A DNA stretch of 64,000 bases from Miscanthus floridulus (GCF_019320115.1 NC_089593.1:33312536-33376535); one strand, 5' to 3'. Numbered from the stretch's first letter, positions 32,991 through 45,393 are shown. Numbers and translations: made by a program. The notes: generated from the sequence alone by a model not told the origin.

Positions 32991-33211
32991 ATCTAGGGTA
33001 GTGGAAAACACTTTGATTTCTGAATGTCATGCCATTAAGAACTTCTGGGAACTGTGAAGTGAATATATAAGATTGCGAGACGAACAGCTAATCTAATGTG
33101 AACTGTTTCCTTCAGATACACTTCTTTACTTAGAACAGTGTGCTTATTGTCTCCTTCAGCTGCACTCCATTTCGCGCAAAAGAAAAAAAATGTTCAATGA
33201 TGGCTTGGTTA

Positions 33212-33545
33212 GGGCCTGTTTGGTTCCACGAACTAAACTAAAATGTGGACTAAAATATCTACTTTTAGTCCCTAAAATGTTAAACACATGGACTAAAATT
33301 TGGACTAAAGGGTTTAGTCCGCTAGTCCATGAAGGGGTGACTAAACTGGACTAAAGTATTCTGGAGACACTCCTGCCCCTCGTTACTCCCCATCCCACCG
33401 ATCCCCAAGCCTATCCACTGGGGTAATATTGTCTTTATAGAACTGCATTAATAGACTTTAGTCCCTGGAACCAAATAGGATTCGGACTAAACTTTAGTCC
33501 AGAGACTAAACTTTAGTCCGCGGACTAAAGGAACCAAACAGGCCC
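33212..33545. mobile_element. Tourist-type (PIF/Harbinger) MITE, 334 bp
   Basis: GGGCCTGTTTGGTTCC at the left and GGAACCAAACAGGCCC at the right are perfect inverted repeats. The target duplication TTA lies at 33209-33211 and 33546-33548. GGACTAAA/TTTAGTCC motifs fill the interior. Non-coding. Confidence 0.9.
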
Positions 33546-33548
33546 TTA

Positions 33549-34570
33549 GATCCAAAAGAAAAGCCTGGTCCTCTCCAAGACAATACAATTAAGAGTTCTA
33601 GGCTTCTAGCTTGTGCTGCAACTCTCGGAATTATATATAATCGATTATATATGTGGCATCCCTGTATTCAATATTCAAATCCCTACACCATGCAATTGAC
33701 TTGAGTTATCAAAGATTTGGTCATTGGGATTCCAAGTGAGCCTCCCGAGGATCAGTGTCAAGATTCCAGTGGCTCTTAAGACGAAGATTAGAAAACTGCT
33801 TAAAAGTTCTTGTTTCCATATCTAAGAGCCCTGCGATTTGATTGAATACTGGGGAGGTTCATAGGCTCAGGATCCGACCATGCTTGAGAGTCCAAGACAC
33901 AGTGTCTTGGATTTTCCTGATCCTCTCGCTGAATATAGCTGGTTGACCTGCATGCATCAAAGTGTGTATAAGCACCATGGACCTTTTATAAGTTATCACC
34001 GTTTCCTTGCTCCTTGTTTGATGAAATAATTGCATGGAAATAACCAAGTAATTTGTTCTCTACTTGCGAATTCACATTCATTGTGGATGATTTAATTAAT
34101 TTTTTGGCCCCCGAGAGCCAGTGACTAGCGAATAGACATGGCAGTGGAGGGAGGTAGTAACAGGGGTTTAGGGGAATTAGAGTCGAGAAGAAAAATAATA
34201 AGGTAGTGGTTCACAATGTCAAGAAGCAAGATAAAAGGAAGTAAACTAAGCTAATTTTGGTGCCCAAAGATTTTATATCAACCATGAAAGGCATCAAAAA
34301 GGTTTTGATCCCAAAGGAGAAGTAGATTCCACGGTAATTCGGAGAAGTTGGAGACTTAGCATACTTACAATGTATATTAAGAGGATACGTCACATTGGAT
34401 CATGTCAAAGACAAATGGGCTAGTGAAGATTATGGACCTAAATTTTGACCCCATGTTAGGTAACTAGATTTAAATTCTTGTATTTCAATTAGCATCTAGT
34501 TGCTTTTTCATATCTAGGAGAAGAAAGCGCCTAAACCTCTATTTGGGTTTTGATAATTAATGACAATACT
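33549..34570. other. Intergenic, no recognisable gene
   Basis: Short frames only, with no domain. It probably includes old decayed transposon sequence. Confidence 0.5.
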
Positions 34571-36781
34571 TGTAACACCCTGAAATTTTGAAGTTTAAAA
34601 ACCACTAAAAAATTTGAACTTTTTAAAACTTTGCATAGGAACCAACATATATAATTAATTAACCTAGGTATTAGTATAAATAGGCCAACATAGAAATAAA
34701 ATTATATGTGTAGAATTCTGTGCTTGAGTGTTTGCTTGCTTGTTAAATATATGGTGGTACACCTTGCATGCATTCATATTCAAATTTGATTTAAAATTGC
34801 ATTCAAACGTCGTGTAGGTAATCTAGGAAAAAGAAAAAGGAAATAAAAATGAGAAATGAGCACTCCTCTCGGCCCACAGCAGCAGCAGCCCATCTCCTCT
34901 CCTCCTCTTCTCCTAACCCTCACTCTCCCGCGCTGGGGCGGCCTGTTGCCGTGCCCCGGCCCAAACCTGCGCCTGCCTCCTCTCCCTTCTCCCTCTCTCG
35001 CTGGCGCATGTGGCCACCCCGTCAAGGACGTCGTCTACCTCGGGCCGATGATGCGAATACCGTGTCGCCGCCCAAGCTCCCTGGACCCACCGCCACTGCC
35101 TCGCCCCGGCGTAGTAAAGAGCACCGGGATGCTCTCGCGATCTTTTCCGGCCCCACCTTCGCCCCGCTCCACCTCTCCCCCTCCTCTCTCCCTCACTGTA
35201 GCTCCCTTGACACGCAATGACGAACACACCCGCCGTACCGCCATGGACGAGCCCGAGCTCTCTCGACCACACGCGTGGGCAAGCCCGCATTGTGGCGAAC
35301 CAACCTAGCGGAATAGGCACATGCGCACGCCTTGGGTGAGCTCGGCGGGCGAGAAATATCTCGCCGCCGGAACCGACATGGCTGGCCTATATTCCCCAAA
35401 TCGGGAGTCGTCCTCTCCACCACCAGCACCGCCACGAGCGGGAACACCCCATATCCCCCTCCTTTTCCCCTCTTCCCTCTCCATCCTTGCTCTACCCCAA
35501 TATTCCCCAAATCGGGAGTCGCCGACGCCATTGAAGCCACCTCCCTTCTTCTCCTTCTCTACTGCGCAACTGGCCGATTGGAGTGACAGGTAAGCTCTAG
35601 AGCTCCTTCTCCACCTCCACCAAGTTTTCCTTCCCTCCTTTTGTGTTGTGCTGCCACCGTGCACTGCGCCCCGCCGAGCCGCCATGGTCGCCGGCTAGCC
35701 AACAGCAAGGCTCGACTGAGCACCACAGTATCCCGCTACACTCACCACTCATTCACGCTCACGATCACATAGATAGTTGATAGGTATAGGGCCTCTAGGG
35801 CCATTTCCATCACGCGGCGCCACCACATTCCCTCCAGCGAGCCACCACCACCACCACGGGTGCCCACTGTCGTCGGTGACCTCACCACCGACTGCGGCGT
35901 GGCCTCCTACACACCATACACCCATCCACCACCATCCCTGAGCGCTATCGCCTCCGGCGAGCCTAACTCCAGCTAGCCCGGCACCCCTCCCCCGCTCCGC
36001 TGCCATGACGGCCACCTCCGTCCAACCGTCGTTCTCTTTCTCCCCCCTCTTCTCTTGCTGATAGCAGGACCGGGTGCTAACGGCGTTGCCGTTACCCCGT
36101 TACCGACCGTCACCTCCCTCCCCCTCCCTTCTCCTCTGACACATGGGCCACAGTACTGACGCCATCACCGCCCTGGCCCCACCTGTCACACACACACACA
36201 CACGCACGTCACACACACTAGGGTACGTATTAGTAATTGCTAGAGGTACACCCGGTGAGTGTACATAGAAGGCTATAAACCTATTTTCCTAGCTTAGAAA
36301 AATTCCTAGAAAATTTGTAAATAAACTAGATGCATTATGGAGTTTAATCATATAGTTTGCACCTATTTTCATGCACCAGAAAATACATGTAAATTTTTAT
36401 CTAGATAAGTAGCTATAGAATAAACTTCTAAAATGCATAAGTAACTTTCGCATTCTAGCTCCTTTTTACATGGAACCACTTCTAAAATTCATCTAAAATC
36501 TAGCTCTATGCATTCATCCTGGTACCACCATATTGTTCTATGTTTGCTTTTCCTCTTTTCTTTTGTGTCCGGCGGTAGTCTTATTCAATAGCTACCCCAA
36601 CAGACGACGGTGACTACCGGGAAAGCGAAGACCCAGACTACGAGAACGTGCCGAAGGAGCCAGCAGCAAAAGCAAGTCCTAGCTCCCCCCTCTCCTCTAC
36701 CATCGTGCTTAATTATCACTAAATGAATAACTAGCTTAATTATCCTAGAATATGAGCTCGGTTATTATGAAATGATTATTA
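34571..36781 (+). mobile_element. Partial LTR-like element starting TGTAACACCC
   Basis: TGTAACACCCTGAAATTTTG at 34571 is a typical LTR start of some grass gypsy elements. It is followed by AT-rich DNA, then a GC-rich leader-like block (34850-36180) with long meaningless frames, then a mixed region up to the A-tail of the LINE at 36782. No end of the LTR and no coding domain were seen. A (CA)n run lies near 36187-36204. Confidence 0.35.
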
Positions 36782-36825
36782 TTTTTTTGAAGGCAAAAAA
36801 ATGTGGGGGAGTTCCCCACAGCACT

Positions 36826-39408
36826 TCAATTTTCTTTTTTCATAAAAGCAGGGAAGGCATACTTACAAATGTTTGAGGAATAAACAACCAAAGTAAAACA
36901 ACAAAATAAACTAAATGCATCAAGCCATACACAGAAGGACGACCGTAGATCATCCTTAAATCTAACCGATTCGAGCCGGCATTGGGCTTTGAAGTTGACA
37001 AACCAGGATGCTAGGCTGATTCTGTCATTGTCGAAAATCTTCCTATTCCTCATCTTCCATATTTCACAGGCTGCAATTAGAACAACTTCCATGAAAAAAC
37101 CTGTGTTGGACTGACTTCTTGCCACGGCCACTCTAGTTGGGAGGCTCTGCATGTTATTCCAAGTGACATTGACTTTTTGCCAACATTGCTGAGCAAACGG
37201 ACATTGGAAGAAGAGATGATCTATGTCCTCTTCTGGACCAGCAGTGCACATAACACAGGCGACCTCATCTTCACCCAGGAGATGCCTCCTCTTGAGCATT
37301 GATGGGGTATTTAGTCTGTCCACCAGTACCAGCCACGCAAAGAATTTAACCCGGTTGGTGCATCTGGAATTCCAAACCCACATGAAAATGGGGTGGCCAT
37401 CAACACTTTGGAACACTGTCTTGTACAATTTACTTGATGAATATGCTGACCCCCAAATCATTGTCCATTTGTCCTTGGCAGATTCATCATAAGTCACTGA
37501 TTGCAGGAAGGTTTGCAGGCTTGTTAGCTCCTCATAGGCATTTTCTGTGAGGGGTAGCATGAAAAGAGATTCCAGATCCTGTGCATCAAGAACATTCCTA
37601 ACAGAGCTTTGATTATTTCTGGCAAACTGAAGGAGCTCTGAATAATTTTCAGCAAGGATTACCCCTGACCAATTGTCATCCCAGAAGAGAACTGTTGACC
37701 CATCACCAAGTGTGCATCTGGAAATTGTTCTGTAGAGCGAGCTGAGCCTGAGAACGTCCTTCCACCAGAATGAACCGACTTCTCTGGCTGCATGAGGTAT
37801 TTTATTCGTGTAATATCTGTCCCAAATGAGATGCACCCAGGGGATGTCCTCCTTATTATATAATCTGTGCAAGTGCTTGAGAAGCAGTGCATCATTCTGT
37901 AGCCTCAAATTGATAACGCCAAGCTCTCTTTTTGGTTTGGGGGCAGAGACCATTGGCTACGCAGCTAGGTTCCCTCCTTTTCTAGATGTATCATTGCCAC
38001 GCCATAAGCGCTGTTTCCGTGCTCGATCTATATTGTCCAGAACTCCAAATGGTAGCTTTAGAGTGAACATAGCATAAGTTGTAATTGGAGTAATGGCGGA
38101 ATTGACCATCTCTAACCTGCCCGAGTATGATCACAGTGAGGAACATGCAGAAAGCCGCCTCTCCACTCTATCCATTAGTGGTGTTAAATCTTCCATGCGT
38201 GGCTCGGTTGTGCCCATTGGCAGTCCCAAGTACGTGAAAGGCATCGTGCCAATCGTGCAGCCAAACGTGCCTGCTAATCTCTGCATTTTACAATCATCAA
38301 CATTTATAGAGATCATTTGGTATTTTCTGTAATTCACCTTGAGGACCGTGGAGTCAGCGAAGCTATTAAGTAGGGCTTTAAGGAAGAACAGTTGCTGGGC
38401 TTCGGCTTGCATGATCAGAAGAGTATCGTCTGCGTACTGGATAATTGGGAACTGCTCTTCTCTCTGTGGTATTGGAGCCTTTAGCAGATTCATGGAGGCA
38501 GCTCTATTCACAATAATTTGGAGTAAATCTGTGGCTAAGACAAACAGGAGCAGCGACAATGGATCTCCTTGTCGTACTCCACGTTTGCACTGGAACTTCT
38601 TGCCTGGCACTCCATTGAGGATGACTGATGAGTTTCCAGTTGACAAGATTGTGTTGATCCATGAGATCCATTTGCTGGGGAAACCCATTCGGCTAAGGAT
38701 CTGCGTGATGGCCACATGTTCCACAGTGTCGAACGCTTTCTCAAAATTGAGCTTGAGGATGATAGCCTCCCTCCTGCTGTGCTTACATTGGTGTATGTAC
38801 TCAAAACTCCATGCTAGGTAGTCTTGTATTGAACGGGTTCTGATAAACCCATACTGGTTTCGATGGATGAGGCGTATGATTACCTGTTGGAGACGGTCAG
38901 CTAACAATTTTGTGATGAGCTTCTGGCTGCAGTTAAGGAGGGATATCGGTCTATAGTCATTGATGGTTTCTGTGGGTTGCTGATCATGGGTACCAGGGTG
39001 ATTAATCCATCGTTAATGCTGACAAGGTTTACTGCCTCATTCTGAAAATCTGAACATAGCTTGTAAAAATCATGCTTGACAATGTGCCAGCACATTTTTA
39101 AGAAATGGCCATTAAAGCCGTCTAGGCCCGGGGCTTTATCCCGTGTCATGTGTCTGATGACTGCATCTATTTCTAACTGTGTGAACAGCTCAGTGAGACT
39201 CTCCAAGCCCTCTGAAGGATCAATCATCGATTCTAGGTTGAAAAGCATAACCGGCTGTGTGGTGACACCCATCCTGGCCTTAAAGGTGTTCCATATGATA
39301 CCTGCCTTGCCTTCATGGTCCTGGACCCCTGCTTCCTGATCATTGAGTAGTTGAGGGATGCAGTTGTGTCTGTATGAGACTGTTGCCATGGTGTGAAAGA
39401 ATTTTGTA
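36826..39408 (-). pseudogene. LINE ORF2, reverse transcriptase and zf-RVT portion
   Basis: From the right: TKFFHTMATVSYRHN, RDKAPGLDGFNGHFLK, YGFIRTRSIQDYLAW, KLNFEKAFDTVEHV, GVRQGDPLSLLLFVLATDLL, IIQYADDTLLIM with the YADD catalytic box, and FTYLGLPMGTTEP. Then comes a long C-terminal frame (37953-36826) ending in the zinc-binding domain CVMCTAGPEEDIDHLFFQC. Breaks occur near 38900-38990 and 37955-38130. Together with the endonuclease part this copied the RNA at the nicked target. Confidence 0.88.
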
Positions 39409-39413
39409 CATTC

Positions 39414-39886
39414 TGTTAGAATTGATCTCATCCGTCTTGACCCAACGGTTGAGACGGGCCCCTTGACCGCGTCCTGATCGGGGACGTCCAGCCATCTAGT
39501 GGCTAGTGGGCCCCCGTCACACAGTGCCTATAAAGAGGAGGTGGGGCAAAACGGCTCTTGATACGAGGTTCACTGCCGCCGCCACAACCCCACCGTCTAA
39601 CCCTAGTCCGATCGTGAGGGAGGCACTGCCAGCGGCGGGAAGCGCCACTGCCTTTGCCACCACCGCCGGTCTCCACCGCTACACCAACCGTCGCTGCCCG
39701 TGCGCAGAGCTTCACCAATGAACCAGCGATGGCAGGGGGCTCCTCCAACCCCTCCGACGGTCAGATGCTCCTACATCTCTCTCTCTCTCTGTCTTCTTTC
39801 CCCGAAGCAAGCTCTAGGTCTATTTGATTCAATTAGTAAAGATATCACCCTCTGATCTACACCTAGATGGTCCAAAGTATTTAACA
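39414..39886 (+). repeat. 5' LTR of the Copia element
   Basis: Contains CTATAAAGAGG near 39529 as a TATA box and a (CT)n tract near 39776. Ends AAAGTATTTAACA. Confidence 0.93.
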
Positions 39887-39900
39887 TTGGTATCTGAGCC
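39887..39900 (+). other. Primer-binding site, Copia element
   Basis: TTGGTATCTGAGCC, one mismatch from the usual initiator-Met complement TGGTATCAGAGC. Confidence 0.75.
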
Positions 39901-39986
39901 GCCGATCTAGTGTGTGGATTGTGTCAGGGGTAGCAGTGTACAAGGAGATGAGTTAGATCCGGTTCGGATCGAAAGAAAAGAAATAC

Positions 39987-40410
39987 AGAGGGTTCATCGA
40001 ACCCTAAACCCTAATCGGGTGATAGAAAGAAAAAGAAAGAAGGGGATTCGAATTCGATTTCGGATTACCCTCCTAAAGAACCCTAACCCTAAAGAAATTG
40101 GATGGTCCGGGGAAGGTTTCCCCACCGCCGTCACTACCGCCTCACGCGGGATGGAGCACTCGCCGCCGGTTTGCTGACGCGCGGGAAGAGAAGCAAAAGA
40201 ACAGAAAAGAAAAGAACGGATTAGATCCTTTTGGATCTGAGCATACAGACTAGGGTTTTCACTAACCCTAACCCTAACTGGGTGAAGATGGAAACAGAGG
40301 GCTCGGATTCAAGAAAACGATGAGATCCGAACCCTAACCCGCTACAGACTCGGGGAAGAAGAAGAACAGGGTGAATCCCTAACCCGAAACCCCAACCCTA
40401 ACTCGATCCC
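39987..40410 (+). repeat. Cluster of telomere-like CCCTAA motifs in the leader
   Basis: ACCCTAAACCCTAA (near 40003), ACCCTAACCCTAAAG (near 40080), ACCCTAACCCTAACTGG (near 40264) and further CCCTAACC copies near 40330 and 40380 lie scattered in GA-rich leader sequence. They are too dispersed to be telomeric array. Confidence 0.6.
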
Positions 40411-41690
40411 CATCCCAATCGGTCAAAACCGAGAAGAGCAAACAAGATCCGAAGAAACAGAAAGGGAAAAGGGGATGAGGAAGAGTCAGTGGGCTTACCT
40501 CGCCGCTGCGCAGCACTGCTGCCTCGCCGGCGCGCGGGGAGAAGAAGGCCGAGCGCTGGGAGAAGCCTCTCGCTGGACTCAGGCCAAAGGGGCGCCGTGG
40601 ACAGGCCGCTCGACGGCAGCACGCTCACCCGCTGGGGAGCGCGCACGCCGGCGAGGGGGCCGACGACGGCGTCGAGGCCCTGCTCGCTCTCATCGTCGCC
40701 TGCTCTTCGTCGGGCTCGCGCGGCTGAGAGAGCAGAAGGGAGAAGGGAAGTGGGAGCTAGGGTTTCGGCCGTCGCGGCCGGGGCATTTTGATCGGCCAGA
40801 ATGGCCGCTTAGCCGTCGGATCGACGTAGACGGCGGGGATTGTGCGGGCTGCATCGCGGCCTAGGCGGGGTGCGCGGCCACGGCGCTTTACCGGCCCAGG
40901 CCCACGTTGCGGCCTGGGTGTCAGCGCGCGCGGGGGAGTGGTAGGCCGGGCTCCGAGTTTAGTTGGGCCAAGCTAGCTTTTGCCGGTTTTTGGGCCCAGA
41001 GAGGCAGAATGAGCCTGCAATTTCCTTTTCTTTTTTACAGATTATTGAAAAATAGAAATTGGCTCAAAAGAAAATAGAAAAAGTATTTATTTTTTCCTGT
41101 GGATAAAATTCAAGAAAATGAGTTCTTTTTTTCGCTGCGAAGTTAAAGTTTATTATCTTCTCATTAAATTCAAACCAACGGGAGAATTTAATTTGAAGAG
41201 CAGTTGTAGTTATTCAGTAAATGATGAAAAGTTAAATCCTCCGGTTAAAATTGGAACCAACGGGAAAATTTTAATTGGAGGAATAGTCGGTTGATAGTTA
41301 AAGTTAAATTATGGTATTGTTATTTTCTGACCAACGTTGATGATAACAATATTATAATTCTATGAGTTCTATGTTTAAAGTTTAAAGCTCTAATGAATTT
41401 TGCATCAAAGTGACCAATTTTTCAGAGAAAAGATAAAGATCAAGGAATGCTCTTAAACTAGAGAAATATATTTTCATGTTTCCGCTACAATGAAGTTGAT
41501 TGTCTTCTAATTAAATTCGAACCAACGGGAGAATTTAATTCTGAGGAGCAGTTCTATGTTTTCAAGATTATTGAGGTTCTATACATTAATTCCATTTTTG
41601 CCCAACGGTGATATAGAATAGAACATAAAGATTTCAAAGTTTAATGAGCATTATTGTTGAATATTTTTTTAGACAAAAGACCTCCATGCT
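40411..41690 (+). other. Copia leader region, no gene
   Basis: A GC-rich block to about 40950, then AT-rich DNA in which AATTTAAT and CCAACGG(T)GA(T) strings recur at 41160-41620. No domain was found in any frame. Confidence 0.45.
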
Positions 41691-41850
41691 TTCATTCTTG
41701 AAGGCAGTAAGAGAAATGAGCTGGGTACTTGTGACTCAGATGATGAAATGCCTAAGGACAAGTTATGTATGAAAGAATGCCATTGTTTAAGGGACTGTGT
41801 TCTCTTTAAAGAATGGCTTCAAAAGAAAAGAATTCTAGGATATTGATCCA
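41690..41850 (+). pseudogene. Possible gag zinc-knuckle relic of the Copia element
   Basis: Translates to a degenerate CHCLRDCVLFKEWLQKK, which resembles the last part of a Copia gag CCHC knuckle (H-x4-C followed by F-x-W-L). Only a trace, so the assignment is tentative. Confidence 0.3.
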
Positions 41851-42019
41851 AGAAAAGGAGATAGAGCAATAGGAGTTTGTTTAAGAAATGTAATAAGTAA
41901 CATGCATGTTTAATTTGACCAATATTGGATTAAACATGTGTGTTAAAAGAATATTTGGATTTATTTCTGAATTTGATGATTGAACACGAGCCAATCCTGG
42001 CAATTATGTCCGTTCAAGG

Positions 42020-42240
42020 GAATTATCTCGCATGGCGGGAAAAGTTTGTGATAGTACCCGCATAGCGGGAAAAGATTGAGAAAATACCCGTATGGCGGGG
42101 TAAAGTTGGCATAGTACTTATGTTAACCAATCCTGCATGGCTGGAGAGTTTTGGTATAGCGACTTATCCCGCATGGCGGGAGAAGGATGTGATGACTCAT
42201 GTGCTCTAAGTGTATCCCGCACATGGAGAGAAGTTTGGGA
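42020..42240 (+). repeat. GCATGGCGGGA short repeats in the Copia interior
   Basis: About six imperfect copies of CCCGCATGGCGGGAAAAG at intervals of 30-60 bp. The unit is itself palindromic (CCCGC...GCGGG). Confidence 0.65.
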
Positions 42241-42819
42241 TAGCTCTTATGCTATCCTAGTATTGACTGTACACTCTGATTGTGTCATGGTCATTAAGTA
42301 CTCAATGAGTTTAAGAACAAAAGAAAGTTGCATGTGAACCAAAAGATAAGAATGATATGCATGCGTGACTTGCAGAAGTATTGATAATAATAGACTATGT
42401 TGAGTTTTGAAATGAAATGAGGAAAATGTACTCCCATACGAATTTTGTTTGCATGATGTAATCATGTGGATGAAGTAAGTAATCAAAGTTTCCTCATTAA
42501 CAAGAGTTCTGAATGTTTTTCGAAATTGTGGTAGAAAAGTTCATACCACATTTCGAGGGGGAGAAATGTGAGATTAATTAAGAAAGACAATTAAGAAAGA
42601 TACTTCCCCATACTTTAAATAATGCAATGCATACTATGCATTGAAGGTAAAAGTGATCTATAAAAGATGAATGTGATCGTTGAGGGAGTAAGACGGTCAT
42701 AATAACGATACACCTAAAGTAAAGAAATAGCTAAATTTTTGGACCTTTTATAGTTCCAATAGGAAGATAGCATAGTCGGCTAGTATTCATACTAGACGAG
42801 TTCAGAGTTATCAAGGCGG

Positions 42820-44790
42820 TGCTAAACGCGCCATATGAGTTTTTTAGCAGATTAAACCCAAAATAAGAAATTTGAAGATACACCATCTTTACAGAAAGAT
42901 GGAGTAATCTAGGGGAGCATGGTATGTAGATACCTAAGGCTTGAATAGAAGTGGGATTACATATCCACTACAGTGTTTTAGAGCAACAAATTGCTTAATA
43001 CATGTTGATATTGTATGACATATACAACACCTGATGTTAGCTCTTAAAGAAGATGAATAAGTAAATAAGAATCTTGTGATACAGGAGGCTATAGAACAAT
43101 TACCTTTTGGCAATGAAGAGTAACAATAGCCCCATATGAAAGAAGTGCCACGAGGCCCCAAAAGGTCTCAAAGAATAAGAAAACCAGATATTTCTAGTGA
43201 CTAAGGAGTCAATGTTAAGAAAGAAATTCAAATGGAGGGTAATTCCACCTCATTTGAAAAAGCCATGAGAGGCGTTCACTCGTCTAAATGGCAAGAAGCA
43301 AAGGAAGATGAAATGAAATCGATAAATACCAACGATGTTTGGGACTTAGAAGAAATTCCCAATGGAGCCAAAACAATAGGCTGTAATGGGTCTGCAAGAC
43401 AAATGTGACTCCAAAGGGAATATGGAAAGCTATAAAGCGCCAAATGATTTACACAAAAAGAAGGAATAGATTATAATGAGAATGCAATGATTCTTTAAGA
43501 ATCATAATGGCGTTAATGGCACACTACGATTTACAGTTACATCAGAAAGATGTAAAGACACATTCCTCAATGGGGATTTATATGGAAAAGTTTACATGAC
43601 ATAACTTAAAAGGTTTTGTCATGGAAGAAAAAGAACGTAAGGGATATTGCCTGAAGAAATCCATTTATGGATTAAAGCAAGCTTCAAGACATTGGTACTT
43701 CAATTTTGACAGTACAATAAGAAAGTTTGGGTTTAAAGAGAATATAGAGGATAATTGTATTTATGCAAAGTTTAAACATGGGAAATCAGTTTCCCTAATC
43801 CTGCACGTGGATAGCACCTTGCTCGCTAGTAGTGGTGTTAATCTACTGTTGGAGAAGAAGCAGTTCTTGTCCTCAAGTTTCAATGAGAATGATCTTGGTA
43901 AAGCGTCATTCGTTCCAGAAATTGGAACTTACCGAGACAAAAGGAAAAGGGGTATTAGAACTATATCAAGTGTATACTTAGAGAAGATTCTAAAGAAATA
44001 AAGTATATATGTGAATAAACCTGCGTCTGTTCCTATAGTCAAGGGTAATAGTTTTGGAAACTTTCAGTGTTCCAAAAACCAATGTGAGATCGAAAGGACG
44101 TCCTATATGCTTCAGCTGTTGGAAGCTTAATGAGTGCATATAAGTAAGAACTTACCCTGACATAGTTCATGTATCCGGGATGTTTTGGCAGAAGTCCAGT
44201 CCAGATATAGATCACTAGAATGGAGTTGGGAATGTTTTGCAATTGTGCAAAGATTTATAGGCCTCATGGTGAGTAAGAAAGAATAAGTACTCTCAAATAG
44301 TTATGGGTACAAATGTTAAATTTTGGCGAGATGTTTAGTGAAACCCACATAGTAGCTAACACTCGCAGTTGGAGTTTTATTGTGGAAAAGTTCCAAAGAA
44401 ACAGTTGTGGTGTCATCAAAGATGCATACCCACAGTATAGCTTGTTATGAGGCTTAAGGACAGGCGAAATGGTTAAAAGAACTTACACCCGGAATTGATA
44501 ATGGTATACAACAGCAATAACCATTTAAGTAGTTCGCTCCTATTGACGGGTCAAGTGTGGTGCCAAACACATTGACGTTAAAGTTATACGTTGTGAAGGA
44601 GAAAGTCCGGAATCATACTAAAAGTATTAAAGTAACAAGCAAGTGCTTGCGGATCCGTGTACAAAAGGCTTACCACCCAGTGTGTTTAGGGAACACACAG
44701 TCGACATGGGTTTATGGTATAGCCTATGATTTCCGGACAATAAAGGGCCAAAAAGTTAAAGAATCTATTTCAGAACAGAGATGTGTGTTG
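42820..44790 (+). pseudogene. Copia pol (IN end, RT, RNase H), heavily degenerate
   Basis: Traces in order: AVLNAPYEFF from the end of integrase (near 42825), SKWQEAKEDEMKSINTNDVW and DLEEIPNGAKTIG at the RT start (43280-43385), and the best segment YCLKKSIYGLKQASRHWYF at 43645-43704 within a 126-codon frame. Next are a position equivalent to the RT YVDD box reading LHVDSTLLAS and an RNase H-side PDI-HVSGMFWQ near 44160. Stops interrupt nearly every domain. The KSIYGLKQ motif is diagnostic of Ty1/Copia. Confidence 0.85.
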
Positions 44791-44928
44791 TAGTTGTTTA
44801 GTCTATCGGCGATTAACCGTGATGATAAAGCATGCTCTATGCACTAATCTGTGATGGAACAAATAAAAGTGAAAGGGATTAAAGTCAAAGTTTAAAGTTA
44901 AAGTATGAGTTGAGATCAAGGGGGAGAA

Positions 44929-45388
44929 TGTTAGAATTGATCTCATCCGTCTTGACCCAACGGTCGAGACGAACCCCTTGACTGCGTCCTGATCGGGGAC
45001 GTCCAGCCATCTAGTGGCTAGTGGGCCCTCGTCGCACAGTGCCTATAAAGAGGAGGTGGGGCAAAACGGCTCTTGATACGAGGTTCACTGCCGCTGCCAC
45101 AACCCCACCGTCTAACCCTAGTCCGATCGTGAGGGAGGCACTGCCAGCGGCGGGAAGCGCCACTACCTTTGCCACCACCGCCGGTCTCCACCGCTACACC
45201 AACCGTCGCTGCCCGTGCGCAGAGCTTCCCCAACGAACCAGCGATGGCAGGGAGCTCCTCCAACCCCTCCGACGGTCAGATGCTCCTGCATCTCTCTCTC
45301 TGTCTCCTTTCCCCGAAGCAAGCTCTAGGTCTATTTGATTCAATTAGTAAAGATATCATCCTCTGATCTAGGTCCAAAGTATTTAACA
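44929..45388 (+). repeat. 3' LTR of the Copia element
   Basis: Shares all features of the 5' LTR. It lacks a 9-bp segment (near 39861 in the 5' LTR) and has a shorter CT tract. Confidence 0.93.
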
Positions 45389-45393
45389 CATTC

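Larger units (their letters stand above)
31695..33003 (+). mobile_element. Non-autonomous CACTA element, 1.3 kb, with peptidase exons
   Basis: Ends CACTACGCCAGATTTGCACA and, inverted, CACTACCCTAGATTTGGACA match at 26 of the first 30 positions. A 3-bp duplication GAA flanks both (31692-31694 and 33004-33006). The right 600 bp is subterminal repeat. The left part carries two exons of a peptidase-like gene and no transposase. Its termini differ from those of the 10.5-kb CACTA element, so it belongs to another family. Confidence 0.88.
39414..45388 (+). mobile_element. Ty1/Copia LTR retrotransposon, degenerate inside
   Basis: LTRs at 39414-39886 (473 bp) and 44929-45388 (460 bp) begin TGTTAGAATTG and end TTTAACA. 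The target duplication CATTC lies at 39409-39413 and 45389-45393. The primer-binding site TTGGTATCTGAGCC follows the 5' LTR, and AAGGGGGAGAA precedes the 3' LTR. By eye the LTRs differ at about 14 substitutions plus two small indels. The internal region has Copia pol traces in gag-IN-RT-RNase H order, full of stops. Confidence 0.93.

Noticed and set aside
39987..40410. Interstitial telomere
   Set aside because: Motifs are dispersed and short. There is no array.
39503..45263. Pair of nearly identical 81-codon minus-strand proteins (39503-39748 and 45018-45263)
   Set aside because: They lie in the two LTRs of the Copia element. Their similarity reflects the LTR copies, not a gene family.
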